Positions 23,883 through 35,071 of a stretch of DNA of 64,000 nucleotides are shown one piece after another. Numbering within the stretch: the first letter of the stretch is position 1; the number at the start of each line of letters is the position of its first letter. A program made the translations under genes and the position numbers. Below the pieces are notes generated by a model. The model was not told where the DNA came from, made no database searches, and was given only the letters and a program-made list of their open reading frames with translations. Source of the stretch: Mercurialis annua. Its lineage: Eukaryota > Streptophyta > Magnoliopsida > Malpighiales > Euphorbiaceae. The stretch is from positions 6,923,001-6,987,000 of the forward strand of contig NC_065577.1 in the NCBI RefSeq assembly GCF_937616625.2, in the 5' to 3' direction.

Positions 23883-24454
23883 GGTGGCTAGCGGCGGAGA
23901 TGTCAGGGTTTTCTAGGGGTTTAAGGATGTTTGAAGAGTAATGGATTTTATTGCAGGGGATGAGTGCTCTGCAAGTAAAATCTATATTGTTTCTATTTTA
24001 GGACACATTTAATACCTTCATTATTTCTCCTTCTGTACCATTTTGGAAGTTTCATATTTCATTTTGAAATATCATATTTTAAAAATTTCATTTCTATTTT
24101 AAAATCTTTTACATTAAACATTTCTTTTACCCTTCTCTAAATCGCCTCTGAAGAGATGATATGGAAAATTTCACTATTGGCAAAACACAATAATTAATGC
24201 CTTTTTAGTGCTTTCTTACTTTTTGTGTAAAATTAAATGAAAGTTTTAAAATAGGACTGATGGAGTATTTATCAATATTTATTTTTTATACTTTTAATTT
24301 TGAAGACATTAACCAATGAGCTATATATAAGATTAAATATTTTTAAGTTCATCGAACTACTTTTTTACAAAAACGTTACCAAACTATTAAAAGTTATAGA
24401 TTGATTACTGGAGTATTATGTTTTTACAAATGGATTACCAGATAATGTGGACAA

Positions 24455-24546
<92 letters not shown>

Positions 24547-24754
24547 AGATAACTTTTTAATAAAAAGAAACAATTAGGTAACTATTTTGTAAAAATAACT
24601 ATAAGTCGATAATTATTTTGCAACTTTTTATAGTTTGACAACCTTTATGTAATAATACTATAGCTCGTTAGCCATTTTGTAACTTTCTATAATTTAGTAA
24701 CGGTTTTGTAAAAACACTATAGTTCACTGACCTAAAAAATCAAGTATGATATAG
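23883..24754. repeat. Spacer with an AT microsatellite
   Basis: A long uninterrupted AT dinucleotide run covers about 24459-24543; the rest is AT-rich with no gene. Confidence 0.6.
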
Positions 24755-24763
24755 TTTATGAAA

Positions 24764-25795
24764 GGCTAATCACCTGTAAAACTACCGACCTTTCATTTTT
24801 TTTTCAATAACACCCTCACCTTGTAAAAACTTCAATAGCACTCTATTTCGCATTTTTACGTTTCAATAGCACACTAAATTTAAAAAAATAGATGATTTTA
24901 TTATTATAAGGATTAAATTTAATAAAATAACTAAATGAAAGGATCATTTTATACCTTTTTCTAATTAAACAAATACAAACACATCCCTTAACTTAAAAAA
25001 CATCCAAATAAGCCCTTTTCCCCACTAATTTAAATAAAAAATTAAAAAAATATTAATTTCAACTCTACATTTTTCCGGTCTCCTCCTCACCCCGCCACCC
25101 GCCGCTTCTCCACCATCATCCTCCATGGGAGGACGAGCTCGTCCTCCCATGGAGGACAAACAGAGCTCGTCCTCCATGAGAGGACGAGCTGTTCTCGTCC
25201 TCCCATGGGAGGACGAACAGCAGCTCTGTTCTCGTCCTCCCATGGGAGGACGAACAGATCTCGTCCTCCCATGGGAGGACGAAAAGATCTGTTCGTCCTC
25301 CCATGGGAGGACGAGATTCGTCCTCCATGGGAGGACGAGAACAGCTTGTCCTCCATCCTCACATGGAGGATGAGTTCTTGAGGAAGAACTTTGTTCTTCC
25401 TCAAGAACAAGGAAGAATTTTTTTCTTCCTCTATGGTGTTTTCCAAAAAAAAAATAGCGAATTGCGGTGCGAAAGAGTCGGTAACGGATTTGGGAAAGTG
25501 GCGATTGCTCGGATTTTAATTATTTTAATTAAATAATTTTTTTTATTATTATTCATCTTTAAATATGGAGAAGATAGTTTTTTTGTAATATTTATAACAT
25601 TTAATATTATTTAGAATATGTGGTAAATATAAAGGACTTATTTTGAATTTTATCCAACTGAAAATAGTTCAATTTAATACTTTAGGGTGCTATTGAAACG
25701 TAAAAATGCGAAATAGAGTGCTATTGAAGTTTTTACAAGGTGAGGGTGTTATTGAAAAAAAAATGAAAGGTCGGTAGTTTTACAGGTGATTAGCC
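24764..25795. mobile_element. Mutator-like foldback element (1.03 kb) with palindromic core
   Basis: TIRs start GGCTAATCACCTGTAAAACT and extend well over 150 bp. A perfect 9-bp duplication, TTTATGAAA, flanks it (24755-24763 and 25796-25804). The centre (25120-25345) holds about seven copies of a palindrome centred on CCATGG or CCCATGGG with arms TCGTCCTCC/GGAGGACGA. A separate near-perfect hairpin follows (TTCTTGAGGAAGAAC..GTTCTTCCTCAAGAA, 25374-25407). Long reading frames on both strands here are products of the repeat. Confidence 0.88.
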
Positions 25796-25938
25796 TTTAT
25801 GAAACTATAAATTAAGTTATCATTTAATACTTTTTGTTTCACTTTGTAATTCTAACCTAAAACTGATGCAGCTTTCACTTTCAGGTTGAAGGTTACAACT
25901 TGAGGAACAAGAGAATAGAATTAAAGAGGAGAATACAC

Positions 25939-28900
25939 TCAAGTCCTTTGAAACACTTCTGCTAGAGTCTCAACTCTTGGTTCCTCTCTGTTGCCTGCAT
26001 TGTCATCTTCCTCGATTATAGGAGCATGTGATGTACTGTCATTTAAGTACTCTTCAATCCGCAAGGAGAGCTCGATTTGATGAGTATTTGAAGTGTCATC
26101 ACAAGCATCTTCTTCATGTTCGGGAGGCGCCACTGTTGTTGTTGCCTCATTCAATGAGCCTAAGGAAGATGATCGAGATATAGTCCCCGATGCAACCGTT
26201 ACTTCATCTCCCTCGTCGATTGTTGTATCGAGCGAGCAGACCGATCTTGTTGCGAATGAATGCTTAGACCTCTCCTTCCCTCTCTTACACCAGCTGTGAA
26301 GTGACTCTCTAACACTCTCGGTAACTAACGCTTTCTTACACCGGGATCCCATCTACAGTCACCGTAATAGGCAGTTAAACACAGTTTCTTTCATATTAAT
26401 AAAATGCTGTAATGCAACTAAATCGCAGAATCTACTTCGCGCGAATTGCAAGAAGATATGGATGATAGAGTTAGATTAGTGTTCGTTGAGCAAATATTCC
26501 GCAAACCTGAGTAACAATGACATTCAGTGGTACAGTGCTGTAGCTGCACCAGAATTGAACAAGAATCCTGCATTCATCGATAGAAGCGATTTAAATACAA
26601 CAGTTACATTATAGATCTTTCCTTAAAATCAAGGCATCCGAACCAAATTTGAATGATCCAAGACTTTATGATTCGGATTAGTTAAAAAGAGTTAAAACTG
26701 GCAAAAGAACTGCATAGCTAAGCAAGAAACATACCCAGAGACCAGCCGTATTACGACCATCAAATGGTTTTTCATGAAGCATGATCTTTGCTTGAATCCC
26801 CACTAAACACAGTAATTAATTCATTACAACAGCTTTAGTTAGATGGAAATAAATATATAATTATTTTGTAGAGAAAGTTTGTGTATGCACATATATTATA
26901 GACAAAAGTACGACATGGTATGATAAATATCGCATGCTAGAGCAGTATCTTGGTCGACAAACAACAAAATCACATGTAAAGGAGAATACGGAAATTTAGT
27001 CTTACCAAGGACCATATGAATGTTGCCATTTCAAAGGCATTCTGCATAAATGAAAAACAATTAATGAGGACAATATATAAATGTAATTATTAGATAAAAG
27101 GTTTGGACCAAGATCATCACCTGAAATATGATAAATTGAATCAGCCTTAACAATATCTCCGGTTTTCCAAACCAAAACAGATCATCTCGAGGCTTTACTT
27201 GATCGGCGATAGATGGACCTGTTTGCTCCATAACTTCAAGGGCTAATGTGGAAACAACATGCTGAAGCTTTGTCCCGACCAACATCACAAGCTTTGACAT
27301 ATGAAGCAATCATGAAAGAAAACATTATTCATTAACTTACTACAATTGTAGAAAAACAAATACGTAAAATTGCAAAAAGAATGATTATACTACTTACAAT
27401 GGCAGGAATGAATGAGAGCCAAAAGTAAATGTTTAAACCTGCATATTCGAATAACGTCACCATCCGAATACTATAGCTTAAATTATGTGAACATTTATCC
27501 TTTGCATTTCACAAGATGTGATCACGTACCATGAATATTTATGAAGATGCATATTATTGCATAACCCCAAAGCGGCCAGCTGCAAAATTGTTAGAATGAG
27601 TTACTTTGCCTTGTATTGATCCTACCTTGCAACAGGAAACATACCCAAGTAGGTAGAATGCAATACCTTATCCCCAGAATGCCGTGAAATTCATCTTCCA
27701 TGCTCCGGACCATATAGTTATGGAAATTGTAAGAAAGTGGTAATTTATGCTTCTGGCAGAATGGGAAACAAATGCAATCCAAAATGGTTTCAGTAGAAGG
27801 TAGAAGAAATAGGAAACATCAGATGAAATCAATGACTAAAAAGAACAGAATAACTCAATAACATGATTTCAAAAAAAAAAAAACTCAATAACATAAAATT
27901 ATTGAGTAAAACGGAATATGTAATACCAATACATGTTTCGAGATAATCACGGTAGTTGGTTTGTTTGAATTAATATAATGGTCAGGAAGTAAACATCAAT
28001 GCTAAGTCCAATCTATGAGTGACGTTATGCGTTATCTTTGTCGACAAAGAAGATCAAAATGAACTTTTGAAGTAAGCTCCAGTGCTATGTTGCACTGAAA
28101 CTTCTTGAGTCCTGGGTGTCGGAATTTTGTTTTCGTTTTCAGAAGTGCTTCTTAAATCTGATAATCATATATTTATATTCTTTTCTTATTAAAAAATTTA
28201 TTTTACGTGCTAGTTAGAAGTAGTGAGTAAATTATGACATCAGTAGAAGTTAGATACCCACGGTGATGAAACCCAATCGCAATGCCAAGTAGTCGGATCT
28301 CTTTATAGAACTCTTAAATTGTCGAAGAAAGCATAGCTGCAAAAATAGACAACTTTCGTTAAGAAAATACTAAATCAATCTCCAGTACTGTACCAACAAT
28401 TGAAAACTAAGAGAGAAAGGAGATGACGAGAAAATGACAACTAGAAAAGAATCTATGTGTAAATCCTAACATATTCACTTACCAACATTCAACCCTTCTG
28501 TTATAAATATCATATCAGCTATCAATCAGAGCCATTTTCAAATTGTTGACTATGTTATAGTAACATTTTCAGCACGAAGAAACACTTAGTGATGACATAT
28601 ATTAAGAAAAGAAATTCACCATCCAAATGAGAATACGACTCCTGCTCCATGGATGAGATGTATGGTGGAAAACAAAGGTAGTTTGTCGCCTCATCACCCT
28701 GGTTTTCTTTGCTGTAAAACGAATTACAAAATGAAAAAAGTTCGGATACTATCGAAACATCCTTAGATAGCAACACGATACAAATGGAAATAAAAAACAA
28801 GTAGCTACATCTCTTTTGCTTCTTTATTACATCATTCTCTTTAACTATCTGATATGCAAAATCTTAATCATCACTTCAGACTTATTAGTTCGTGTAAATT

Positions 28901-30575
28901 CATGTCGAATAAATCATGTCCGAAATGCATTTTCAAAATTATAGTAAAAATCAGCAGGTTAAGATTTTTTTCTCTGTGCGACAACATTTCCGAGGAAATT
29001 GGATTTTGCTGACTATATAACAGGAGGGCATTTGCTCAACATGAAACCGTGTGGCCTATTCTTGAGAACAGACAAACTATTATTGATTTAAGCAGGCCTT
29101 AAATAATCCGCTTTTATTGATTACTTATTTAACGTACCTTGTAAACTTCCATCGACTACTAAGATGGCTTGGTTTTCCCATTTCCTCCAGCTGTAAATCT
29201 AAGCAGACAGAAAAGGCAAAGTGCACATTAAAATGCAGAACTGCATATATATTAATAAGTTTGTTAAGCTAGGACCATCAAATTAATGAAGTACCTTACT
29301 CATGGCCAGACCAACAGCTACACAGCTGTAAAGAACATGAGTTATACCAAGAACAAACAGAAACTGGTGGAGTTGCTCTAGACCCTCCAACGAAACAAAC
29401 GGCTCACGACCCTGCAATTAGCTTATTATAATTATCACAGCTGGTTCACCAACCACTACGAAATATTCCAAGCAGAAAAGATAAGTAATTTACTTCACCG
29501 CATTGATGAGACGTTCGAACGGTTATCCCTTTAGGAGGAATATCAGACTTGTTAAGTAAAAACGACGACGAGCTTTTAAAGACGACATTTTTAGTAATGC
29601 CATAATCCTCCTCGGAGCAAAGGTAGAATTTGCTGCTGAAAAGAGATGAATTTACACAAATCTCAGATATCCATCGTGCCCATTGCGCCAACAACAAAGA
29701 TATAAGCCCAAGCAGCATCAGCTCTAACAAGAAGAATGGGAGATTAATACCCATATCTCGATTTCATTACTATGTCCAATATTTTAATTCTTACACTAAC
29801 AACTAACTTAAATACAAAGAAAGAAAAATGAATTGTTTAAATTAAGACACAAAACCATGAACTCATAATTTCTGTTTCATGTTCTTAAAGTACTTAAATA
29901 ATAAAAGCTCACCTTCTTTAATTTTCTCCAGAGAAGCAAACAGAGCCTTCCTTCTAGTCTTCTTCAACCACTGTACACAGAAGCATAAACAAAATCAGAC
30001 ATTTTCTTTCCAAAGAAAATTAAAAATCAAGTCTTCAACATAAGAAAATTTTCAAACCAAATGAACTTTCAAATCCAATCTATACAGTCATTTTCACTAT
30101 TTCACTTGAGCCACCCTAAAGGGGTAAAAAAAATCTGAAAAAGCTTAGTAGGACCCAACTCTCTATTCATGACACAGACAGTTGAAAGCTCAATTCTTTT
30201 AACAATCCCACATTTTCTCAGCAACCAAACAGCCATTCTGACAAAACTATATTTCCTTCCAACATTTTAAACTCCAGACTTTTCTGAAAAAGTTAATTTG
30301 GGCCCATATTTATGACATAGACAGTTAAAAGCTCAATTTTTTTTAGCAATCCCACATTTTCTCAGCAACCAAACAACCATTCTAACAAAACTACATTCTT
30401 TTTCCAACATTTTAAACTTAAGAAAACTCATCAATACCTTTCCAAATCTATAAATAGAGCGTTGAACCATGAAGCAAACAAAAACCAAGACAGTAATCAC
30501 TGAAGCAACAGAGTAAGTAGGAGTCTCAGCAAGAGACCTCCCTGCTCTCATCAACACTTCTTTATCTTCCCCCAT
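25939..30575 (-). CDS. MLO-family seven-transmembrane protein, 15 exons
   Basis: Reading down the minus strand, exons are 30575-30438, 29970-29913, 29723-29494, 29411-29295, 29198-29138, 28711-28620, 28336-28262, 27752-27667, 27579-27530, 27438-27398, 27291-27121, 27041-27006, 26802-26735, 26567-26507 and 26352-25939. All junctions are GT-AG and the phases agree, giving 565 residues. MLO proteins are plasma-membrane proteins with an extracellular N-terminus and a cytosolic calmodulin-binding tail, acting as or regulating calcium channels. Visible hallmarks are [13 protein letters not shown], the extracellular cysteines, [17 protein letters not shown], the [13 protein letters not shown] to [14 protein letters not shown] block, and the calmodulin-binding helix around residues 433-458 ([12 protein letters not shown]). 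The N-terminus ([12 protein letters not shown]) suggests the MLO4/MLO11/MLO14 clade, linked in Arabidopsis to root touch responses rather than mildew susceptibility (from memory). No damage is seen. Confidence 0.93.
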
Positions 30576-31369
30576 TACTCAAACTTACACCTTTTTTGCA
30601 CTTCTTTTTTAAAGTTTTGAAGTGGGTTGCATGAAAGATTCAATCTTTTTTACAGTTTCTTGAAAAATAAATTCAAGAAAATATCAATAAAATGGTATAA
30701 ACGCTGGACAACATTCTGCTGCTACGTTCGTGTATTTAATTTCTCCCACAAGCGCTTTCCGTTACAAAGTAATCAAAAAAGATTCAAGAAAAAGTTGATG
30801 GATCACAGTGAGTAGGATCCAGGAAATGGGGAAGTGAAATATAAGAATAAATAAATTTGAAAGTTGATTAAAAGTGATAGTTTTTGACATTATTAAGAGA
30901 TTTATTAAGATGAAGAGAACATGGAAGATTATTGTTGGGTTTGAGTTTATTAATTGTTTATTTGGTTTTTGTTTGGGGTTTAGTTAGCAACCCATTTTTA
31001 TTTGCATGGGAAGAGCTGCTTCTGTCTGTCATGTGCTTCACCAAATGTAGCCCACTGATTTACTTACCCAACCCAATCGGTTCACCTAGTTAACTTTTAA
31101 CTCGATAAGGAACACTTTTATTAATAATTTTATTTTTTATTTTAAAATTCGTTTTTATTAGTACTAATATCTATATTTTTAATTTGAGAAAAAAAATATC
31201 TATATTTTTAATAAAATGTACTCTACAAAGTACATTACTCTCTTTCTCTCTCTGCAGGTTACGAAGTCAGAAATTTATTTTAGAAGGGCAAAAAAATTAT
31301 ATCTATCATTTATAAATTATTATAAAAAATAAAAATTTAAATTTAACTCCACTAATAAAAATTTTGGGT
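30576..31369. other. MLO upstream region
   Basis: Presumed promoter and 5' UTR of the MLO gene, with AT-rich sequence and no other gene. Within the first intron, a CAATCCCACATTTTCTCAGC-containing segment near 30210 is repeated near 30348, a local duplication. Confidence 0.45.
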
Positions 31370-31535
31370 GATTCTTGTTGGTTAGTTTAGACCTATTCGA
31401 TGACTATAAATTTACAGCTCTCGTCATTCTTTTTATAATAATTTACTCAATGTAGAGCTTTATAATTTTTATTATTATTAATGAAAATTTTAGCTTTCGA
31501 ACAGAAAAAAAAAAAGAAAAAGAAAAAAAAGAACC
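31370..31535 (+). mobile_element. LINE 3'-end fragment
   Basis: The segment from GGTTAGTTTAGACC through TTATTATTAATGAAAATTTT into an A-rich tail (31510-31531) matches the 3' end of the reverse-oriented retroposon at 50089-50783. It is an old 5'-truncated copy of the same LINE/SINE family. Confidence 0.6.
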
Positions 31536-31689
31536 TTTTCATAGAAACAATGTCGATTTAAACCTCTAAATAAGTAGGTGTGGGTCCAAGATAATTTTCA
31601 AAAAAAAGTTTAAGAGCTTGACTGAAACAACTTTCTAAGTGGAAGGCCTCACTATTTTGCTGACAGTAAACCAACCTTATATAACTAGA

Positions 31690-32110
31690 ATCCTTTTTTT
31701 TTGCCAAAGGAAGGATTTCATTAAGAAATTATCGACCGTTAAGTCTCGATTTTAGCCACATAAATTGGACTAACGGATTACAAAAAAAAAATTATCTTTA
31801 AGGGCTCGTTTGGCAAGAATATGTGCCACCCAATTACAAGAACGTTTAACAAAACTAAAGGAATGGAATCTAACATTCCTGCAAAAAAACTCACAATCCT
31901 CCAAAAGCACCTCACATTACATATCTGCTGCATGATTTTCATTTAAAGCATCAATAATATACTTGGCATCTCCTTCAAAATTAGGCTCAGATAAGTGCAG
32001 CCTTTTAGCAAGAGTCACCGCTTCTCGCAGCACATACGCTTCCACAACAGCAGCCGACGAAACGTTATCAAAGCGCCTAGCAAATGAGGCAATGATTTTT
32101 CTTCATCAAT
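31690..32110 (-). pseudogene. Decayed LINE RNase H domain
   Basis: Minus-strand translation gives the C-terminal RNase H-like region of plant LINEs in pieces: AVVEAYVLREAVTLAKRLHL, then EGDAKYIIDALNEN, then after a stop and a frame change SFVKRSCNWVAHILAKRAL. Catalytic Asp and His neighbourhoods are recognisable but the frame is broken. The 3' end on this strand reads TTAATGAAATCC and a short A tract (T run near 31692-31700 on the plus strand). Confidence 0.7.
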
Positions 32111-32439
32111 TTATTCCACTGGCACCGACTATTGCAATCAATTTCTATATTAATTTTTGTTTGTTGATATATTGAACTTTAAATTTCAAAGTAATTATTT
32201 TAATATATATTATAATTTAAAATTCTGATTTGTTATTTTTAAATTTTTTAAAGTTTTTTATGGATTATTTATTATGTTTTTGATTATTTATTACTTGGTA
32301 ACTTATATTGAGAAGAAAATTGCAAAGACATCCAGTATTGATTCAATTATTCATGAATTTTATGATATGAAAAAAAGGCTTATAAAATTTCGCGACTAAT
32401 ATTTAATATTTTTATGTTGAATTTGACTCATTTATTTAA

Positions 32440-32733
32440 GGCTTAATTGCATAAAAAATCACCAACTTTCGCATGTTTTTGGTATTTAACATTTTTTTTC
32501 TTGGCATAAAAAATCACCAACTTTCATTTTTTGGCATATTTGTCCACGGGATGTGAAAACGGCGTCGTTTTAAATGTAAAACGGCGCCGTTTTACGCTTA
32601 ATTTTCAAAGGAAATGATTATGTGGACGAATATGCCAAAAAAATGAAAGTTGATGATTTTTAAAGCCAAACAAAAGATTATGTTAAATACCAAAAACACG
32701 ATAAAAGTTGGTGATTTTTCGTGCAATTAAACC
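32440..32733. mobile_element. Mutator-like MITE (294 bp)
   Basis: TIRs GGCTTAATTGCATAAAAAAT and ATTTTTCGTGCAATTAAACC, with flanks TTTATTTAA and TTTATTTTA (8 of 9 identical). The centre contains AAACGGCGTCGTTTT and AAACGGCGCCGTTTT, two short palindromes in tandem. Non-coding. Confidence 0.75.
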
Positions 32734-33172
32734 TTTATTTTATTACTGAAGTTAAATTTATTTATTTTTTAAAATAGTTTATGAATAGTAATTATAATTT
32801 TTTTGCCCCTCCGTAAAATAATTATGCCTTCGTCCCTGTTTGACATGTCATATGAATGTAACTCACGTACATAATGTGTAGCAACAACTCGTCATTCGAC
32901 CGTGTTTCTCGAAAGATCATTATTGGACTTTTTTATCTACATTTTATTTCCTCTTTAGTTAGAACTAACAGAGTTTTTTTCAAGAATGCTGTTTTTTGTT
33001 AAAAAAATGAGCTGTACTAATCAACATGTAAAAGATATTGTCCACATTCGAGTCTATCTCTCTTTGGTGGCCTAAAAGGACGATTTTCGAGCCTTCTGTT
33101 CTCAAAAATCGCAAGTGACGGTATCACACAATTAATATAATTTAGAAGATCAAGTATCATCCCATAAAGTAA

Positions 33173-33466
33173 TGTCATAAAATTTCACTAACTTTACATG
33201 TTCTTTTAGTTTAATCACGTTTTTTAAACTTTCATAAAAATACATCAAATTTCATTTTCTCAAATTCATACACGGTGCTGATGTAGCATTCATTCATTTG
33301 TGTAATTTGCTGAGGTATAAGTTATTTTTAACCAATGAATGAGTGACACATCAGCACCGTGTACATATTTGGAAAAAAAATGAAAGTTGTTGTATTTTTA
33401 TGAGAAATTTTAAAAAGAATAATTAAATTAAAAAAACGTGTAAGATTGGTGAATTTTTATGTCTAA
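33173..33466. mobile_element. MITE, ends imprecise
   Basis: Left arm landmarks TTCACTAACTTTACATG, TCATAAAAATACATCAAATT and CACGGTGCTGATGT are matched in inverted order on the right by ACATCAGCACCGTG, TTGTTGTATTTTTATGA and GTGTAAGATTGGTGAA. The element is almost wholly self-complementary. The target duplication was not resolved. Confidence 0.6.
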
Positions 33467-33480
33467 CCCAATTTGTAATT

Positions 33481-33830
33481 GAACAAAAGGTCAACGCGCC
33501 CCCTAAATTTGTGACATAGGGTCATTCAACCCAGTTTTTACTTGTTTGAGCAATCAACTCTAAAACTCTTCATTTTTGGGTCAAATAATCTCACAGTTAT
33601 ATTTTTACAAAAAGTAAGTTTAGAATAATTTTATCGCAACAATTAGAAAATTTTTTAATTTCTATTTCGTATTTTTCATCTCCGATTTATATTTTACATA
33701 TTTTTAAAATATAATTATGGGATTATCTGATCCAAAAATAAAGAGTTTTGAGGTTAGTTGATCAAACAAGTAAAAACTGGGTTAAATGAGCCTGTGTCAC
33801 AAGTTCAGACGGTGCGTTGACCCTTTGTTC
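33481..33830. mobile_element. MITE (350 bp) with 10-bp TSD
   Basis: TIRs start GAACAAAAGGTCAACGCGCC and end in the complement GCGTTGACCCTTTGTTC, with inner arms such as CCCAGTTTTTACTTGTTTGA. A perfect 10-bp duplication, ATTTGTAATT, flanks it (33471-33480 and 33831-33840). Confidence 0.85.
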
Positions 33831-33901
33831 ATTTGTAATTAGTGACAAATATTTGGTGAGCCAGATTACATATTTTGGCAACATCCACTTATCCTCTTAC
33901 A

Positions 33902-35008
33902 TAGGCCTCGCTGCGAGCCAAGGGCAGCCGGATACAGAGACCAGACCTGGTGACCCCAATTTAGCGCTCCAAAGACAGGACTGGCAACGTTTTTGGCAAC
34001 TAAAGATCCCCAACAAAATAAGAGTCTTCATATGGAAAATCTTCCATAAAGGGATCCCAGTAGCTGATGCACTTAACTTCAGGCTGCGAAGTGAGCTCAA
34101 TTGCCCCCACTGCCAAGGTAATGAATCTATCCACCATCTTTTCTTCAACTGCTACTTTGCTCAAAGAGTTTGGCTTTTGTCTGGCTTCCCTATGAACTCG
34201 AACTCAATACCAGACGAATCTTTAGACAAAACTTGGAAAAACATTGCTGATTCTGTTTCAACCTCGTGTGACTCAGATAGAATGTTAGTTGCGTTTGCTT
34301 TTACTTTGTGGTCCATATGGAAAGCCAGGAACTCTAAAGTCTTTCAGGCAGTTCCTTGGTCGGAAGAAGAAACAGGCCTTCATGCTAAGCAAGCGCATTG
34401 GGAATATGAGGAAGCACAGAGGGTGCTACTTCAAAAAGTGAAGCAAACAGAACGGAAATTCGCTAAGGTTCCAAGAGCCTCCAGTTTTTCCATTAACAGA
34501 ACAGGTCCTGGTATTACTATTTCTTATGATGGGGGAATCAATGCTAGAGCTAAATCAGGATCGGTGGCTGGTTTGGCTCGAAACGCTCAAGGGGAGGTTT
34601 TGGGAACTTTTGCAAAATCATACCGAGGCATATGGGACCCAGGAATTTTAGAATTCTTAGCACTCAGGGAAGCTATTTTCTGGGCAAAGAACAAAGGCTG
34701 GCGTTTTGTGGTGTTTGAAGGAGATGCCATTCAGGTCTCTAACTCTGTCAATTCGGGCGAGTGCTCGCTGGCATCTAGTTGGGGAATCTGTCAAGACATA
34801 TGGCTTAGTACAACCTCCTTTGACTACTGTCAGTTCCGATGGATTAAGCGACAAGAAAACAAGGAGGCTCACAGGCTAGTTCAGTTAGAGAAAGCCAGCT
34901 TTCGTCGCACTACTGCTCCTACCATTCAGAATACGTAGACTAGGTCCTAGAAGTTTTCTTAGAACCTGTCTTTGTAGTCTACTCAGGGGAAAAAAAAAAA
35001 AAAAAAAA
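33902..35008 (+). mobile_element. Recent 5'-truncated LINE insertion
   Basis: A LINE 3' portion ending in an uninterrupted A tract (34990-35008) is flanked by a perfect 15-bp target duplication, ACTTATCCTCTTACA (33887-33901 and 35009-35023). The coding frame within is open to its natural stop. Perfect duplication and an intact tail indicate recent insertion. It lies 64 bp upstream of the IBA57-like start codon. Confidence 0.93.
33904..34938 (+). CDS. LINE ORF2 C-terminal part: zf-RVT and RNase H
   Basis: About 344 codons of a plant LINE ORF2, lacking endonuclease and reverse transcriptase because of 5' truncation. The zinc-binding reverse-transcriptase-associated domain is seen as QRFWQLKIPNKIRVFIWK, then LNCPHCQGNESIHHLFFNC. 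The RNase H domain follows, with ISYDGG (first Asp), ILEFLALREAI (Glu), FEGDA (Asp) and ENKEAHRL (His). The frame would be open upstream by chance into flanking DNA at 33817. It is not expected to function alone. Confidence 0.88.
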   Translation, partial: GLAASQGQPDTETRPGDPNLALQRQDWQRFWQLKIPNKIRVFIWKIFHKGIPVADALNFRLRSELNCPHCQGNESIHHLFFNCYFAQRVWLLSGFPMNSNSIPDESLDKTWKNIADSVSTSCDSDRMLVAFAFTLWSIWKARNSKVFQAVPWSEEETGLHAKQAHWEYEEAQRVLLQKVKQTERKFAKVPRASSFSINRTGPGITISYDGGINARAKSGSVAGLARNAQGEVLGTFAKSYRGIWDPGILEFLALREAIFWAKNKGWRFVVFEGDAIQVSNSVNSGECSLASSWGICQDIWLSTTSFDYCQFRWIKRQENKEAHRLVQLEKASFRRTTAPTIQNT

Positions 35009-35071
35009 ACTTATCCTCTTACAAAAAAATCAACATTTTTCTCTTTCATAAAACAAAAAAATCAAACACAA

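Noticed and set aside
25087..25446. Long open frames on both strands (up to 119 codons)
   Set aside because: They arise because the palindromic CCATGG units lack stop codons in both orientations; no domain or codon bias.
33817..33903. Upstream extension of the LINE frame
   Set aside because: This part is host DNA and the target-site duplication; the element begins at 33902.
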